This document shows, piece by piece, positions 46,127 to 54,374 of a DNA stretch of 64,000 nt. The notes under the pieces were generated by a model. That model did no database searches, was not told the origin of the DNA, and saw nothing but the letters and a program-made list of their open reading frames with translations. Both the position numbers and the translations under genes were made by a program. How positions within the stretch are numbered: the stretch's first letter is position 1; each line of letters begins with the position of its first letter. Where the stretch lies: NCBI RefSeq assembly GCF_026410405.1, contig NZ_JAPMLN010000014.1, forward strand, positions 62,001 through 126,000. The letters are read 5' to 3'. This DNA is from Marinicella gelatinilytica (GTDB lineage Bacteria; Pseudomonadota; Gammaproteobacteria; Xanthomonadales; Marinicellaceae).

Positions 46127-47155
46127 ATGAAAACAACAACGTCTTTTCTGATTTTTTTGCTGATGTCTTTTCAAATCTCAGCATTCACCCCTGAATCAGG
46201 GCATTATTGGGATCCTGAAGAGCCCGGTAGCGGCTACACCTTTGAAATTCAAGATAATTATTTTTTCAGCACATTTTATGTGTATGAAGATGGTTATCCG
46301 GTGTGGTTTACTTCAGAGGGTTTCTTAGATGGTAATTCCAGCTTTGAAGGGAATTTAATGTATTTTACCGGTGGTCAGTGTTTAGGGTGTTACTGGCAAC
46401 AAAACAGTGGTGAAGATGCCGGCTATGGCAATGTTAACATTGAATTTATCACCGAAACCACCGCTGAGCTCACCATTCTTGGTGTCACTAAAACGGTGGA
46501 ACGTTTTAATATGTATTTAGGCGATGAGCTGCAAAAAATGCGGGGTGAATGGCAGATGGTTATTGATGCTTCGCAATACACAGATGTTAATCAGTTCCCG
46601 TATTTTTCTGACGTAATGATATTTGAGCAAGTGGAAAAATTTAAAGGTGATGATTTAGTCACCGGTTGTCGCTCGGAAAGTACTGTTTATTACCATTACT
46701 GTACCACGCGGGCACTTCAAAATAACGACTTGGCTGCCATCTATGATTATGATTATGACGAATTGGTGGCAGTAATGCGTGATGATGCGGATTATTATCT
46801 GGCCTATTATTTAAAAACAGGCACCGATCAGTTTGATGGCATGGCCTATTCTTATCGGGTTGGCAGTGAACCGGACTTGTCCCTTGACGGTTTTACGGTA
46901 CGCGGTTTTAGAACAGCCAGCAAAACGTTTGTGGACAATGGTGTCGGGCCTTCAGCGGCAGACGAAAATGGTGGTATTGATAAGCGCCTGCAGGCTAAAT
47001 CATCTTCAGGAATTGCCCGTTATTTACCTGAACGCACGCTTACAAATTTAACCATGGGTCAGCACAAGCTTGAAGCCACCCCAATGTTAGACGTAAAAAC
47101 TCAGCAGCGGCTGCTACATCGCATCAAAAAGCTGGAGCAACAGCTGCAACCGTAA
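46127..47155 (+). CDS. Secreted protein of unknown function (342 residues)
   Basis: A signal peptide (MKTTTSFLIFLLMSFQISAF) is followed by an aromatic beta-rich domain (about 20-140: GHYWDPEEPGSGYTFEIQ, FYVYEDGYPVWFT, FTGGQCLGCYW). A WDP-x-x-PGxGY...YPVWFT pattern occurs in many exported proteins of Marinicella- and Xanthomonas-like bacteria, but I cannot name the family. The C-terminal half has two further cysteine pairs (CRSESTVYYHYC) and ends in a charged helix (QRLLHRIKKLEQQL). It is a single gene closed by a terminator. Confidence 0.75.
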   Translation: MKTTTSFLIFLLMSFQISAFTPESGHYWDPEEPGSGYTFEIQDNYFFSTFYVYEDGYPVWFTSEGFLDGNSSFEGNLMYFTGGQCLGCYWQQNSGEDAGYGNVNIEFITETTAELTILGVTKTVERFNMYLGDELQKMRGEWQMVIDASQYTDVNQFPYFSDVMIFEQVEKFKGDDLVTGCRSESTVYYHYCTTRALQNNDLAAIYDYDYDELVAVMRDDADYYLAYYLKTGTDQFDGMAYSYRVGSEPDLSLDGFTVRGFRTASKTFVDNGVGPSAADENGGIDKRLQAKSSSGIARYLPERTLTNLTMGQHKLEATPMLDVKTQQRLLHRIKKLEQQLQP

Positions 47156-47173
47156 TTGATGTAACCATGACTG

Positions 47174-47208
47174 GCCTGCAAATATACCCCATGTTTGCAG
47201 GCTTTTTT
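47174..47208 (+). terminator. Terminator after the 342-residue secreted protein gene
   Basis: GCCTGCAAA / TTTGCAGGC stem followed by TTTTTT. Confidence 0.88.
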
Positions 47209-47316
47209 GTGGCTAATTTTTTGAACAGGGAGTTAACAAAACTTGATTTTAGTCAACCCATGATTAACAGGATATTGTTACACTAACGGCTGGTTAGATA
47301 ATTAAGGTCGTTCTCT

Positions 47317-47601
47317 GTGGTGGTAGTAGAACAAGAAATCAATGAATTAAAACGGCGGTTGCTGGCGCGTCAAAAGAAATTAGCCAATCTAATTCGACCC
47401 ATGTCGGTATCCGTTGACAATAAAACCATAAAATCCATCGATCAACAAGCACAATTAGAATGGTCTCAAATAAATAAGGCGTTGGCTCGCATAGATAACG
47501 GGACATATGGAACCTGTGTGGTCTGTGGTGTCGACATAGATCATCAACGGCTTAAAGCCTATCCGCATTCAGCGTTTTGTCGTACTTGCGTTAATCCATA
47601 A
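47317..47601 (+). CDS. DksA/TraR-type zinc-finger protein
   Basis: A 94-residue protein with an N-terminal coiled-coil-like helix pair (about 1-50, EQEINELKRRLLARQKKLANLI) and the C4 zinc finger YGTCVVCGVDI...SAFCRTC at about 66-91. Shorter than DksA (about 150), it resembles DksA/TraR-like proteins that may bind RNA polymerase. GTG at 47317 is read as the start, with AAGG 10 bases upstream; GTG 47320 is also possible. It stops 11 bases before the convergent rhomboid gene. Confidence 0.85.
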   Translation: MVVVEQEINELKRRLLARQKKLANLIRPMSVSVDNKTIKSIDQQAQLEWSQINKALARIDNGTYGTCVVCGVDIDHQRLKAYPHSAFCRTCVNP

Positions 47602-47612
47602 AAAGCGATTAT

Positions 47613-48260
47613 TTAGTCGTCATCTTCAGGAAAATAATCTTCTAAATTCTCATCCAAATGCCATTCTTTTAATTGTGGCCGATCGATGTCTTTGGTATTC
47701 CATGCCAGAAAAATGCCGGTTAGCAGACCAAACATATGGGATTCCCATGAAACACCGGCTTGTCCTGGAAAAATACCCCAAATCATATAGCCGTATAAAA
47801 AGGCAATAATCAATGAAATACCCATACTTTGCAGGTCTTTCTTTAAAAAGCCGCTGACGAATAAATAGCTTAATAAAGCGTAAAATAAGCCGCTGGCGCC
47901 AATGTGATTAACCCCGCGGGCAAATACCCAAACCAAAGTTCCCGTCATGATGGTGGCGTAAATCATTATACGGGTGGCGACTTTCGGATAATTACCGAAT
48001 AAGGCCACCGTTGTTAAAAATAGGGGTAGGGTATTATTGATTAAATGTGACCAGTTGGCATGTAGAAATGGCATGGTGACTAAGCCCAATAAACCTTCAA
48101 TGGTTCTTGGCTTGTTGCCAAAGTAAGTTAGGTGGAACAGGGGTGATAATAAAAAAATCAGCCAAACCACCGCTAATAATTGTAAGGCAATGCGAAAAGC
48201 TTTTGGCCACTGATGCCAACGGGCGCGGGCAAAATCAGGATCTAAATGAGGGATTTTCAT
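47613..48260 (-). CDS. Rhomboid-family intramembrane serine protease
   Basis: A 215-residue six-helix protease. WSHLINNTLPLF (the HxxxN motif), HIGASGLFYALLSYL with the catalytic serine in GASG and SHMFGLLTG with the catalytic histidine are visible. The C terminus is acidic (LDENLEDYFPEDDD). Its start overlaps the stop of the acyltransferase gene by 4 bases (ATGA). Confidence 0.92.
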   Translation of the reverse strand: MKIPHLDPDFARARWHQWPKAFRIALQLLAVVWLIFLLSPLFHLTYFGNKPRTIEGLLGLVTMPFLHANWSHLINNTLPLFLTTVALFGNYPKVATRIMIYATIMTGTLVWVFARGVNHIGASGLFYALLSYLFVSGFLKKDLQSMGISLIIAFLYGYMIWGIFPGQAGVSWESHMFGLLTGIFLAWNTKDIDRPQLKEWHLDENLEDYFPEDDD

Positions 48261-49189
48261 ATCGTATCCTTGGTGTCCGCGACAGCTTTTTCGTCATTGT
48301 AAAAGTCAGGTGAATTCGGAGGTCTGGTTTTGAAGCGTTTGTGGAGCCATAGATATTGCTCAGGCGCTTGTTTGACCATGGCTTCTATGCCCTGATTAAT
48401 GCGATCCGTGTCAACGTGAACATCTTTACTGGGAAATTCACTTAACACCGGTGAAATCTGCAGTTGGTAATAAGGTGCTTTATCAATTCGTTTAACACTG
48501 TAAAACAAGACCTTAGCGTCACCCATGCGGGCCAGTTGGTGGGTGGCGGTTATGGTGTTGGCCGCAACCCCAAAAAAATTTGAAAACAGCGAATGGCCAC
48601 GGCGATAATCCTGATCAGGTGCGTACCAGACGATACCGCCCTTTTTTATGTGTCTGACAATGCTTTTTAAACGATCACGGCTAAACATATCTTGTGCATA
48701 AGCGGTGCGTGCTTCGGTGACCACATATTCCATCACCGGGTTTTTATGGGGGCGATAAACGCCGGCCACAGGGAACCGTTGACACAAAGCCCGTCCACCG
48801 ACATCCAAAGCCGTAAAGTGACCACTGACCAGTAATACGCCTTGTTGTTTGTCGATACATTCTTGTAAATGCTGTTCGCCGGTAATGGTTAATCGATCAA
48901 ACAATCGGTTTGAGCGATGAAAAAAAGCATACAGGGTTTGCGTGACCATGTAACCGGTTTCTCGGTAATTGTCTTTGATAAGTTGTTGTTGTTGTTCGTC
49001 AGATAGCTGCGGGAAACAGGCAGCCATATTGCGGCTGATAACATTTTTTCTGATGTGAAAAACCGGCCCGATTAGCCAGCCAAAAAAACCACCTAAAGTA
49101 CGTAACACACGGTAGGGCAGTTGTGATATCAGCCACAAAAGAACGTACACAAACCAAGCAGGAAAATAGCGCCAAAAAGAAGGTCTCAT
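48257..49189 (-). CDS. Lipid A biosynthesis lauroyl/palmitoleoyl-type acyltransferase (LpxL-like)
   Basis: A 310-residue inner-membrane acyltransferase adding secondary acyl chains to Kdo2-lipid A. One N-terminal helix (about 10-40) is followed by the catalytic SGHFTALDVGG (HxxxxD), VYRPHKNPVME, IKKGGIVWYAPDQDYRRGHSLFSNFFG and YLWLHKRFKTRP, all LpxL/LpxM hallmarks. LpxL and LpxM cannot be told apart here with certainty. It is translationally coupled to the rhomboid gene. Confidence 0.92.
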   Translation of the reverse strand: MRPSFWRYFPAWFVYVLLWLISQLPYRVLRTLGGFFGWLIGPVFHIRKNVISRNMAACFPQLSDEQQQQLIKDNYRETGYMVTQTLYAFFHRSNRLFDRLTITGEQHLQECIDKQQGVLLVSGHFTALDVGGRALCQRFPVAGVYRPHKNPVMEYVVTEARTAYAQDMFSRDRLKSIVRHIKKGGIVWYAPDQDYRRGHSLFSNFFGVAANTITATHQLARMGDAKVLFYSVKRIDKAPYYQLQISPVLSEFPSKDVHVDTDRINQGIEAMVKQAPEQYLWLHKRFKTRPPNSPDFYNDEKAVADTKDTI

Positions 49190-49322
49190 GAAGTCATTAT
49201 GTGGTTATATTTCGGTATTTAAAGTGATTATAACGGGCTTATATTTTTACACATGCTAAAAAGTGAAAAATAGTGACTTTAGTAACATGAGCCACTGCCT
49301 TAATGGGGTTAGAATATCGCTC

Positions 49323-51182
49323 ATGAATACTAAAACCCAAAAATCATCCCCTGTGCGCACCTTTTTCGGCTTTTTCACCAAGCCTTTTGTGCTGATTGCT
49401 AATTTTACCCGTCATATTATTTTATTGCTGATATTCATTCTGATTTTGTGGCTTATCTTCGGTGGCCAAAAAATCCATGTCAGTGATAAAACCGCTTTGG
49501 TGTTGGCGCCGACCGGCTTTATTGTGGATCAATATTCAGGTAATCCGGCCATGCAAGCCCTACAAACCATTCAAGGTACACGGGTGCCTGAAACCCGCAT
49601 GCGTGACATTGTACGGAGTTTAGAAATGGCAGCGGCTGATGACAGCATCAGTGCTTTGGTGATTAACCCCGATGAGTTAATGGGTGTCGGTTTAGCGCAT
49701 TTGCGAGAAATTGGTGACGCGGTCAAACGTTTTAAAGACGATAGTGGTAAACCGGTCATCGCCATGGCCACATCTTTATCCCAGTCACAATACTATTTGG
49801 CCAGTTTGGCGGATGAAATTTTAATGGATCCGCAAGGCTTTTTGTTTATTCAAGGTTTTGGCGGTTACCGCAGCTACTTCAAGGAAGGTTTAGATAAACT
49901 GGGCGTTGATGTGCATTTATTCCGAGTCGGCGAGTATAAATCAGCAGCAGAGCCTTATGTGCGTAACAGCATGTCCGAAGAAGCCAAAGAAGCTAACTTA
50001 CATTTTATGAATGATTTATGGCAAACTTTCTTACAAGATATTGGAGAGCGTCGCAATTTATCAGTGGCTGAATTAACGTCGATAATCGATGATCAAGCCT
50101 CACGCTTGCAAGCCAAAAATGGTTCGGTGGCAGATATGGCATTGGAAGCCGGTCTTGTTGATCGTATTTTAAAACAACCATTTATGCATAAACGTATTGC
50201 TGAGGTCAGTTCTTTTGATGATGAAGGCAATCATTTTCGTGGCATTAATTTCAAAGATTATCTAACGCTTGATTTGCCTCAATTAAAAGCCAAAAATCAG
50301 GTTGCCGTAGTGGTCGCAGAAGGTGTCATTATGCCCGGTCAACAGCCGGCCGGCACCATTGGCGGCGATTCTACATCAGCCTTATTGGAAAAAGCTCTTT
50401 TAAATAAAAAAATTAAAGCCGTGGTGTTACGGGTTAACAGTCCCGGTGGCGGCGTTTATCCTTCAGAACAAATCAGACGCCAGGTAGAAGCCCTACAAGT
50501 CGCCGGTAAGCCGGTGGTGGTGTCGATGGCCAATGTGGCGGCTTCCGGTGGCTACTGGATATCTATGACCGCTGACAGCATTTGGGCCAATGAAGGCACC
50601 ATCACCGGATCCATTGGAATCTACGGTATGTTTATGACCATTCCTAAGTTATTTGATAAATTAGGTATACATTCTGACGGTGTTGGCACCACCCAATGGG
50701 TGGGCGCTTTTAATCCCGATCGGCCGCTTGATCCTGAATTTGCAAAACTGATCCAATCTAACATCGAATATGGTTACCAACAGTTTATTACCGCGGTTGC
50801 TATGGCCCGTGGCTTGGAAGTGTCGATGGTTGATCAAGTGGCACGTGGTCGCGTATGGACCGCTAAACAAGCCAAGGATCTAGGCTTAATTGATCAATTA
50901 GGTAATCTACAGCAAGCCATCAAAGATGCTGCCGACAGAGCCGGTTTAAGCGAAGATTATCAAGTCAGCTGGCTGGAGAAGGAATTGTCCTTTACTGAAC
51001 AAATGTTGGCCGATAGCATGGTGAAAATGGCGAGCTTAATGGAGCCTCGACAAGTCAGTGGTCAAATGCAATTGCAGCAACTTCTGGCGCCAATGATGGC
51101 AGATATGCAGTTGTTTATGAATCGGCGCCCCGGTGAGGTGGTGGAGCTGGCGCATTGTCTTTGTCAGGCACCGCAATTGTAG
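49323..51182 (+). CDS. sppA: Signal peptide peptidase SppA, 67K type
   Basis: A 619-residue inner-membrane serine protease that digests released signal peptides. One N-terminal membrane helix (about 27-48, HIILLLIFILILWLIFGG) anchors two tandem S49 domains. The first has the catalytic lysine region (FRVGEYKSAAEPYVRNSMS, Lys in YKSA) and the second has the nucleophile in ANVAASGGYWIS. GSIGIYGMF and TAKQAKDLGLID follow. ATG 49323 is preferred; upstream GTG 49263 would add a hydrophilic segment. No strong ribosome site precedes either. Confidence 0.93.
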   Translation: MNTKTQKSSPVRTFFGFFTKPFVLIANFTRHIILLLIFILILWLIFGGQKIHVSDKTALVLAPTGFIVDQYSGNPAMQALQTIQGTRVPETRMRDIVRSLEMAAADDSISALVINPDELMGVGLAHLREIGDAVKRFKDDSGKPVIAMATSLSQSQYYLASLADEILMDPQGFLFIQGFGGYRSYFKEGLDKLGVDVHLFRVGEYKSAAEPYVRNSMSEEAKEANLHFMNDLWQTFLQDIGERRNLSVAELTSIIDDQASRLQAKNGSVADMALEAGLVDRILKQPFMHKRIAEVSSFDDEGNHFRGINFKDYLTLDLPQLKAKNQVAVVVAEGVIMPGQQPAGTIGGDSTSALLEKALLNKKIKAVVLRVNSPGGGVYPSEQIRRQVEALQVAGKPVVVSMANVAASGGYWISMTADSIWANEGTITGSIGIYGMFMTIPKLFDKLGIHSDGVGTTQWVGAFNPDRPLDPEFAKLIQSNIEYGYQQFITAVAMARGLEVSMVDQVARGRVWTAKQAKDLGLIDQLGNLQQAIKDAADRAGLSEDYQVSWLEKELSFTEQMLADSMVKMASLMEPRQVSGQMQLQQLLAPMMADMQLFMNRRPGEVVELAHCLCQAPQL

Positions 51183-51232
51183 TTTGTAGAAGTTAGCAAA
51201 CGCTTAAGCGTCTTTTAAAAAAAGCCATTTTA

Positions 51233-51241
51233 TGCTATAAT
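51233..51241 (+). promoter_or_regulatory. Extended -10 promoter of rpoH
   Basis: TGCTATAAT is a consensus extended -10 (TG-N-TATAAT), placing transcription start near 51248. The transcript then opens with a CGTCC/GGACG hairpin (about 51246-51268) spanning GGAGG. It leaves a 125-base leader before rpoH. Confidence 0.65.
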
Positions 51242-51276
51242 TCAGCGTCCGTTGCTCATTGGAGGACGGAACTTTC

Positions 51277-51342
51277 GTGGTGTTCGATGTGTCTATTGTC
51301 TATAAATACCGAACATCAATTCTCGATCACATGGGCTTATGA
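51277..51342 (+). CDS. Possible 21-residue leader peptide upstream of rpoH
   Basis: GTG at 51277 follows GGAGGAC by about 10 bases and opens 21 codons ([21 protein letters not shown] read with V first) ending TGA at 51340-51342, overlapping an in-frame rpoH ATG at 51339 (ATGA). The ribosome site is strong but its spacing is long. It may be chance; the overlap would fit translational coupling. Confidence 0.3.
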   Translation: MVFDVSIVYKYRTSILDHMGL

Positions 51343-51371
51343 AAGCCATGATAGATTTTGGAGCAAAATTA

Positions 51372-52226
51372 ATGACAACTAAAACACTTAAAAATTTACC
51401 CATCCCTTCTTTGACCGGATCATTGGATGCATACATCAGTACTGTTAATCAAATCCCGGTATTAACGGTTGAAGAAGAACGCAGTTTAGCTGACCGTGTA
51501 CGTGATGAAAATGATTTGGATGCAGCTCATTCATTGGTGATGTCGCACTTACGATTTGTGGTTTATGTGGCCAAAGGTTATGCCGGTTATGGCTTGCCGG
51601 TGGGTGATTTAATACAAGAAGGTAATATCGGTTTGATGAAAGCCATTAAGCGATTCGACTCCGTGCACAAAGTTCGTTTAGTATCCTTTGCGGTTCACTG
51701 GATTCGTGCTGAAATACATGAATATATTTTGAAGAACTGGCGAATTCTCAAAGTGGCCACCACCAAGGCGCACCGAAAATTATTCTTTAATTTACGAAAA
51801 AATAAAAAGCGCTTGGGTTGGTTTACTTTGGATGAAGTGAATCGTGTTGCTAAAGACTTGGATGTTAAACCAGATGTGGTTGTGGAAATGGAATCCCGAT
51901 TACACGGCCAAGACGTTTCGTTTGAGTTGCCCGGGGATGACGATGAAGATAACACTTATTCGCCACAGGCCTGGTTAACCCATAATAGTCCGACGCCTGA
52001 AGCGACCATGATTAAAGACCGTGAATATGAAAAAAATCACAATGCCTTATTTCAGGGCTTGGACAAATTGGATGAGCGTTCTTTGGATATTATAACCAGT
52101 CGATGGTTGGTTGATGATAAGGCCACCTTGCAGGAGCTGGCTGATAAATATGGAATTTCAGCAGAACGTGTGCGTCAATTAGAGGCAGTTGCTTTGAAAA
52201 AACTGAAGACACAAATGGCTGCTTAA
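51372..52226 (+). CDS. rpoH: RNA polymerase heat-shock sigma factor RpoH (sigma-32)
   Basis: Directs RNA polymerase to heat-shock genes. The 284-residue protein has [16 protein letters not shown] at the N terminus, region 2 ([43 protein letters not shown]), the RpoH-box-like RKLFFNLRK and region 4 HTH ([28 protein letters not shown]). ATG 51372 has GGAG 8 bases upstream; an in-frame ATG at 51339 would add 11 residues. The long leader before it may hold a thermosensing structure as in E. coli, which I cannot fold reliably by eye. Confidence 0.96.
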   Translation: MTTKTLKNLPIPSLTGSLDAYISTVNQIPVLTVEEERSLADRVRDENDLDAAHSLVMSHLRFVVYVAKGYAGYGLPVGDLIQEGNIGLMKAIKRFDSVHKVRLVSFAVHWIRAEIHEYILKNWRILKVATTKAHRKLFFNLRKNKKRLGWFTLDEVNRVAKDLDVKPDVVVEMESRLHGQDVSFELPGDDDEDNTYSPQAWLTHNSPTPEATMIKDREYEKNHNALFQGLDKLDERSLDIITSRWLVDDKATLQELADKYGISAERVRQLEAVALKKLKTQMAA

Positions 52227-52246
52227 TTAAATTATTATCCTTGAAT

Positions 52247-52273
52247 TAAAAAACCGCCTTCGGGCGGTTTTTT
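52247..52273 (+). terminator. Terminator after rpoH
   Basis: AAAAAACCGCC / GGCGGTTTTTTT with a TTCG tetraloop, a classic strong terminator. Confidence 0.93.
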
Positions 52274-52304
52274 TGTACCTAAGATATATTCATCACAGAT
52301 AACT

Positions 52305-52318
52305 TTGATTCAAATCAA
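52305..52318 (+). promoter_or_regulatory. FNR/Anr box upstream of the cytochrome c' gene
   Basis: TTGAT-TCAA-ATCAA is a perfect FNR-type site. A -10-like TAATAT (52341-52346, or TATAAT at 52344-52349) lies 22-25 bases downstream, so the site would be centred about 41-45 bases before transcription start, the class II activating position. Confidence 0.65.
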
Positions 52319-52376
52319 ACAAATAGTTTTTCTGCCGTGCTAATATAATACGTTTAAATACAGATGTTTATGATTA

Positions 52377-52402
52377 ATCACAATACTTATCAACGTTGTG
52401 AT
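52377..52402 (+). promoter_or_regulatory. Leader inverted repeat before the cytochrome c' gene
   Basis: ATCACAA and TTGTGAT are perfect 7-base arms around 12 bases, inside the predicted transcribed leader. It could be an operator or an RNA hairpin. Confidence 0.35.
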
Positions 52403-52475
52403 GGTCATATTATCTGTATGTTGAGTATAAGTTTATCGGTTAAACGATGATTTTTTAAATTGTTGGAGAATGAAA

Positions 52476-52955
52476 ATGATTAAAAAAATGGTCATGCTGT
52501 GTATTGTGTTAATGACAGGCGTATTACAGGCTGAATCTGAAAACGATCAAGTCAACGCAATAGGCAGTCAATTACCGAATCATATCAGGAGCTTACTGAT
52601 TGAGGAGATGCAAGCCATAACCACGTCCATGGATGTGATTTTTCGGGCAATAATTGCCGGTGAACATGACCAGGTCGTGCCTCAGGCACAGGCCATCCAT
52701 GACAGCTTTATTATGGCGCAAAAAATGACAGAAGCCGATAGAAAAATCCTCGAAGAGACCTTGCCCGAAGCATTCATTAAACGCGATCAGGCTTTTCATC
52801 ATTTAAGTGCAGAACTCGCGGAGGCGGCACGCAATGAAGATCAGGCAAAACAAATTAAGCTGTATCAAGACATGCAAAATGCATGTATAGCCTGTCATCA
52901 AAATCACGCCTTGGATCGATTTCCAAATTTAAAAAATGTATCGACCGGGGAATAG
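52476..52955 (+). CDS. Cytochrome c'-like c-type haem protein, periplasmic
   Basis: A 159-residue exported protein. ATG 52476 is preferred because GGAG ends 7 bases upstream; ATG 52470 lies too close. Signal peptide about 1-19 (MIKKMVMLCIVLMTGVLQA). The mature part is predicted helical, ending with the haem-binding CIACH motif (about residues 137-141), the C-terminal position typical of class II cytochromes c (cytochrome c' four-helix bundles). These bind NO or CO and often protect against nitrosative stress. The FNR-type box upstream fits. Confidence 0.82.
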   Translation: MIKKMVMLCIVLMTGVLQAESENDQVNAIGSQLPNHIRSLLIEEMQAITTSMDVIFRAIIAGEHDQVVPQAQAIHDSFIMAQKMTEADRKILEETLPEAFIKRDQAFHHLSAELAEAARNEDQAKQIKLYQDMQNACIACHQNHALDRFPNLKNVSTGE

Positions 52956-53080
52956 TTAATAGAGATTTTTGAATTAATCTGGGTCGGTCGATTTTTAGGC
53001 TTGCCCTCAGGGCTCTACTTTTGGTTTAACTCGGCTCACGATTAATTCGACTGTCTCTAATATGTGAACGGAGAAGTAAA

Positions 53081-53410
53081 ATGCAAAAATTAATCACATT
53101 AGTGGGTGTTATTGGCTTACTGCTGTTAACTGTAAACCTACAAGCCCAAGAGGAGCCAACAGCCATGCAAACAACCGAAAATTCAGATTACATGCCCAGT
53201 TTAATCACCGATACGCCCTTAGAAGGCCGCAAGCTGGCCATTACCATGGTTCGAAAAACCATTGGCGCCATTCAACAAGATGGTGATATTAAAAAAGCGG
53301 TGCGTGCAGAGTATCAGGATGATGCTGCTTTACTGATGCGGGCGGCAGAACTGGTGGCTTTTGAGTTTAAAACCATCGCTGAAGCCAATAACTATTGGCG
53401 TGATAAATAA
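53081..53410 (+). CDS. Small exported protein of unknown function (109 residues)
   Basis: A signal peptide (about 1-22, LITLVGVIGLLLLTVNLQAQ) precedes a short mature part with a helical C terminus (VRAEYQDDAALLMRAAELVAFEFKTIAEA). No cysteine or known motif. CGGAGAAG gives a good ribosome site. It follows the cytochrome c'-like gene by 125 bases and precedes a terminator, so a functional link is possible but unproven. Confidence 0.72.
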   Translation: MQKLITLVGVIGLLLLTVNLQAQEEPTAMQTTENSDYMPSLITDTPLEGRKLAITMVRKTIGAIQQDGDIKKAVRAEYQDDAALLMRAAELVAFEFKTIAEANNYWRDK

Positions 53411-53422
53411 GCAAATAAATAT

Positions 53423-53460
53423 AAAAGGTGCCGAAAATTTGATTTTGCGACACCTTTTTA
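53423..53460. terminator. Bidirectional terminator between the small exported protein and DUF4097 genes
   Basis: AAAAGGTG / CACCTTTT outer stem with an inner partial CG pair and AT-rich loop; serves the convergent DUF4097 gene as well. Confidence 0.72.
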
Positions 53461-53464
53461 AAAA

Positions 53465-54328
53465 CTATTGAAAATCTTTTGTGCGGTCTTCGCCATCAAT
53501 AATTACTTTGCCGGAGCCGGCGCTTTTAATTTCCAATGAACCGCTTAAGGCATCTATATAAATATTGCCTGAGCCATCATGGATGACTGCAGAGTCGTTG
53601 ATATCACTAAGCGTAATGTCACCTGAGCCATCATCGATATTGACATCACCTGTACTGTTTTTAACCGTGATATTGCCTGAGCCATCCTCAATATTTTTAT
53701 GGCCGTTAACCTGGGTCAGTGTTATATCACCCGAACCATCATCAATGTCAACGCCACCCTGACTGTTCGTGATGTTGATTGCACCCGAGCTGTCTTCAAT
53801 CTCAATTGTGGCTGTGGCTTGGCTGATTGTGATTGCCCCGGAACCATCTTCAATATCAATGTGACTACTTACCCGGCTGATTTCAATATCCCCCGAGCCA
53901 TCTTCAATCTGTAAAAGGCCATTGAGGTCGACAACCCGAATATCACCACTGCCATCTTCAATATCAACATCCAGTTTGGTAGGGATTTGAATATCCAGAT
54001 GAATCTGAATTTCGGGATTTTTACGCAGATCAGGTTTGCTGTGGCCGCGTAAAACGGCAAATTCACTTTCACGTTCGATAGCAAAAACTATGTCGCGTTC
54101 GAAAACCTCTTTAAAGCGTTCCATCGTGCGGTATTTTTTGGATGTGATGGTGGCATTGACTTGAATCTCGTTACCGCTGTGGGTGCTGATATCGATATCG
54201 CCGGCACCGCTAATGACTTCCAGTGCACTGATGCGATCAGTTGATAGGTTGAGATTTTGTTGAAAAGATAGCTTTTCAGCACAGACTGGGCCACTGCTTA
54301 AAGCCAAAAGAATTAAAAATTTATACAT
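53465..54328 (-). CDS. Exported DUF4097-type beta-solenoid repeat protein
   Basis: A 287-residue protein with signal peptide (MYKFLILLALSSGPVCA). Residues about 18-120 are a beta-rich lead-in, then eight near-identical 18-residue repeats of the form (I)(E/D)DGSG(D/N/A)I-x-(I/L/V) occupy about 122-262. Such regular repeats suit a right-handed beta-helix, as in DUF4097/DUF2807 putative adhesins. No membrane anchor or C-terminal sorting signal is seen, so it is probably periplasmic or surface. ATG 54328 has GGGGA upstream. Confidence 0.82.
   Translation of the reverse strand: MYKFLILLALSSGPVCAEKLSFQQNLNLSTDRISALEVISGAGDIDISTHSGNEIQVNATITSKKYRTMERFKEVFERDIVFAIERESEFAVLRGHSKPDLRKNPEIQIHLDIQIPTKLDVDIEDGSGDIRVVDLNGLLQIEDGSGDIEISRVSSHIDIEDGSGAITISQATATIEIEDSSGAINITNSQGGVDIDDGSGDITLTQVNGHKNIEDGSGNITVKNSTGDVNIDDGSGDITLSDINDSAVIHDGSGNIYIDALSGSLEIKSAGSGKVIIDGEDRTKDFQ
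53560..53975 (-). repeat. 54-bp tandem coding repeats (eight units)
   Basis: A GAGCCATC-type motif recurs every 54 bases (for example 53571 and 53625), coding the DGSGDI repeats of the overlapping gene. They are degenerate at the DNA level, so they have been kept by selection on the protein rather than being a recent slippage expansion. Confidence 0.9.
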
Positions 54329-54374
54329 GATTGTATTCCCCAAAAATAATTATTGTAGCCTATTTCCGGGGAAT

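Noticed and set aside
53560-53975. Regular 54-bp repeats considered as a CRISPR or satellite array
   Set aside because: There are no distinct spacers; the unit is in frame with the DUF4097 gene and codes 18-residue repeats.
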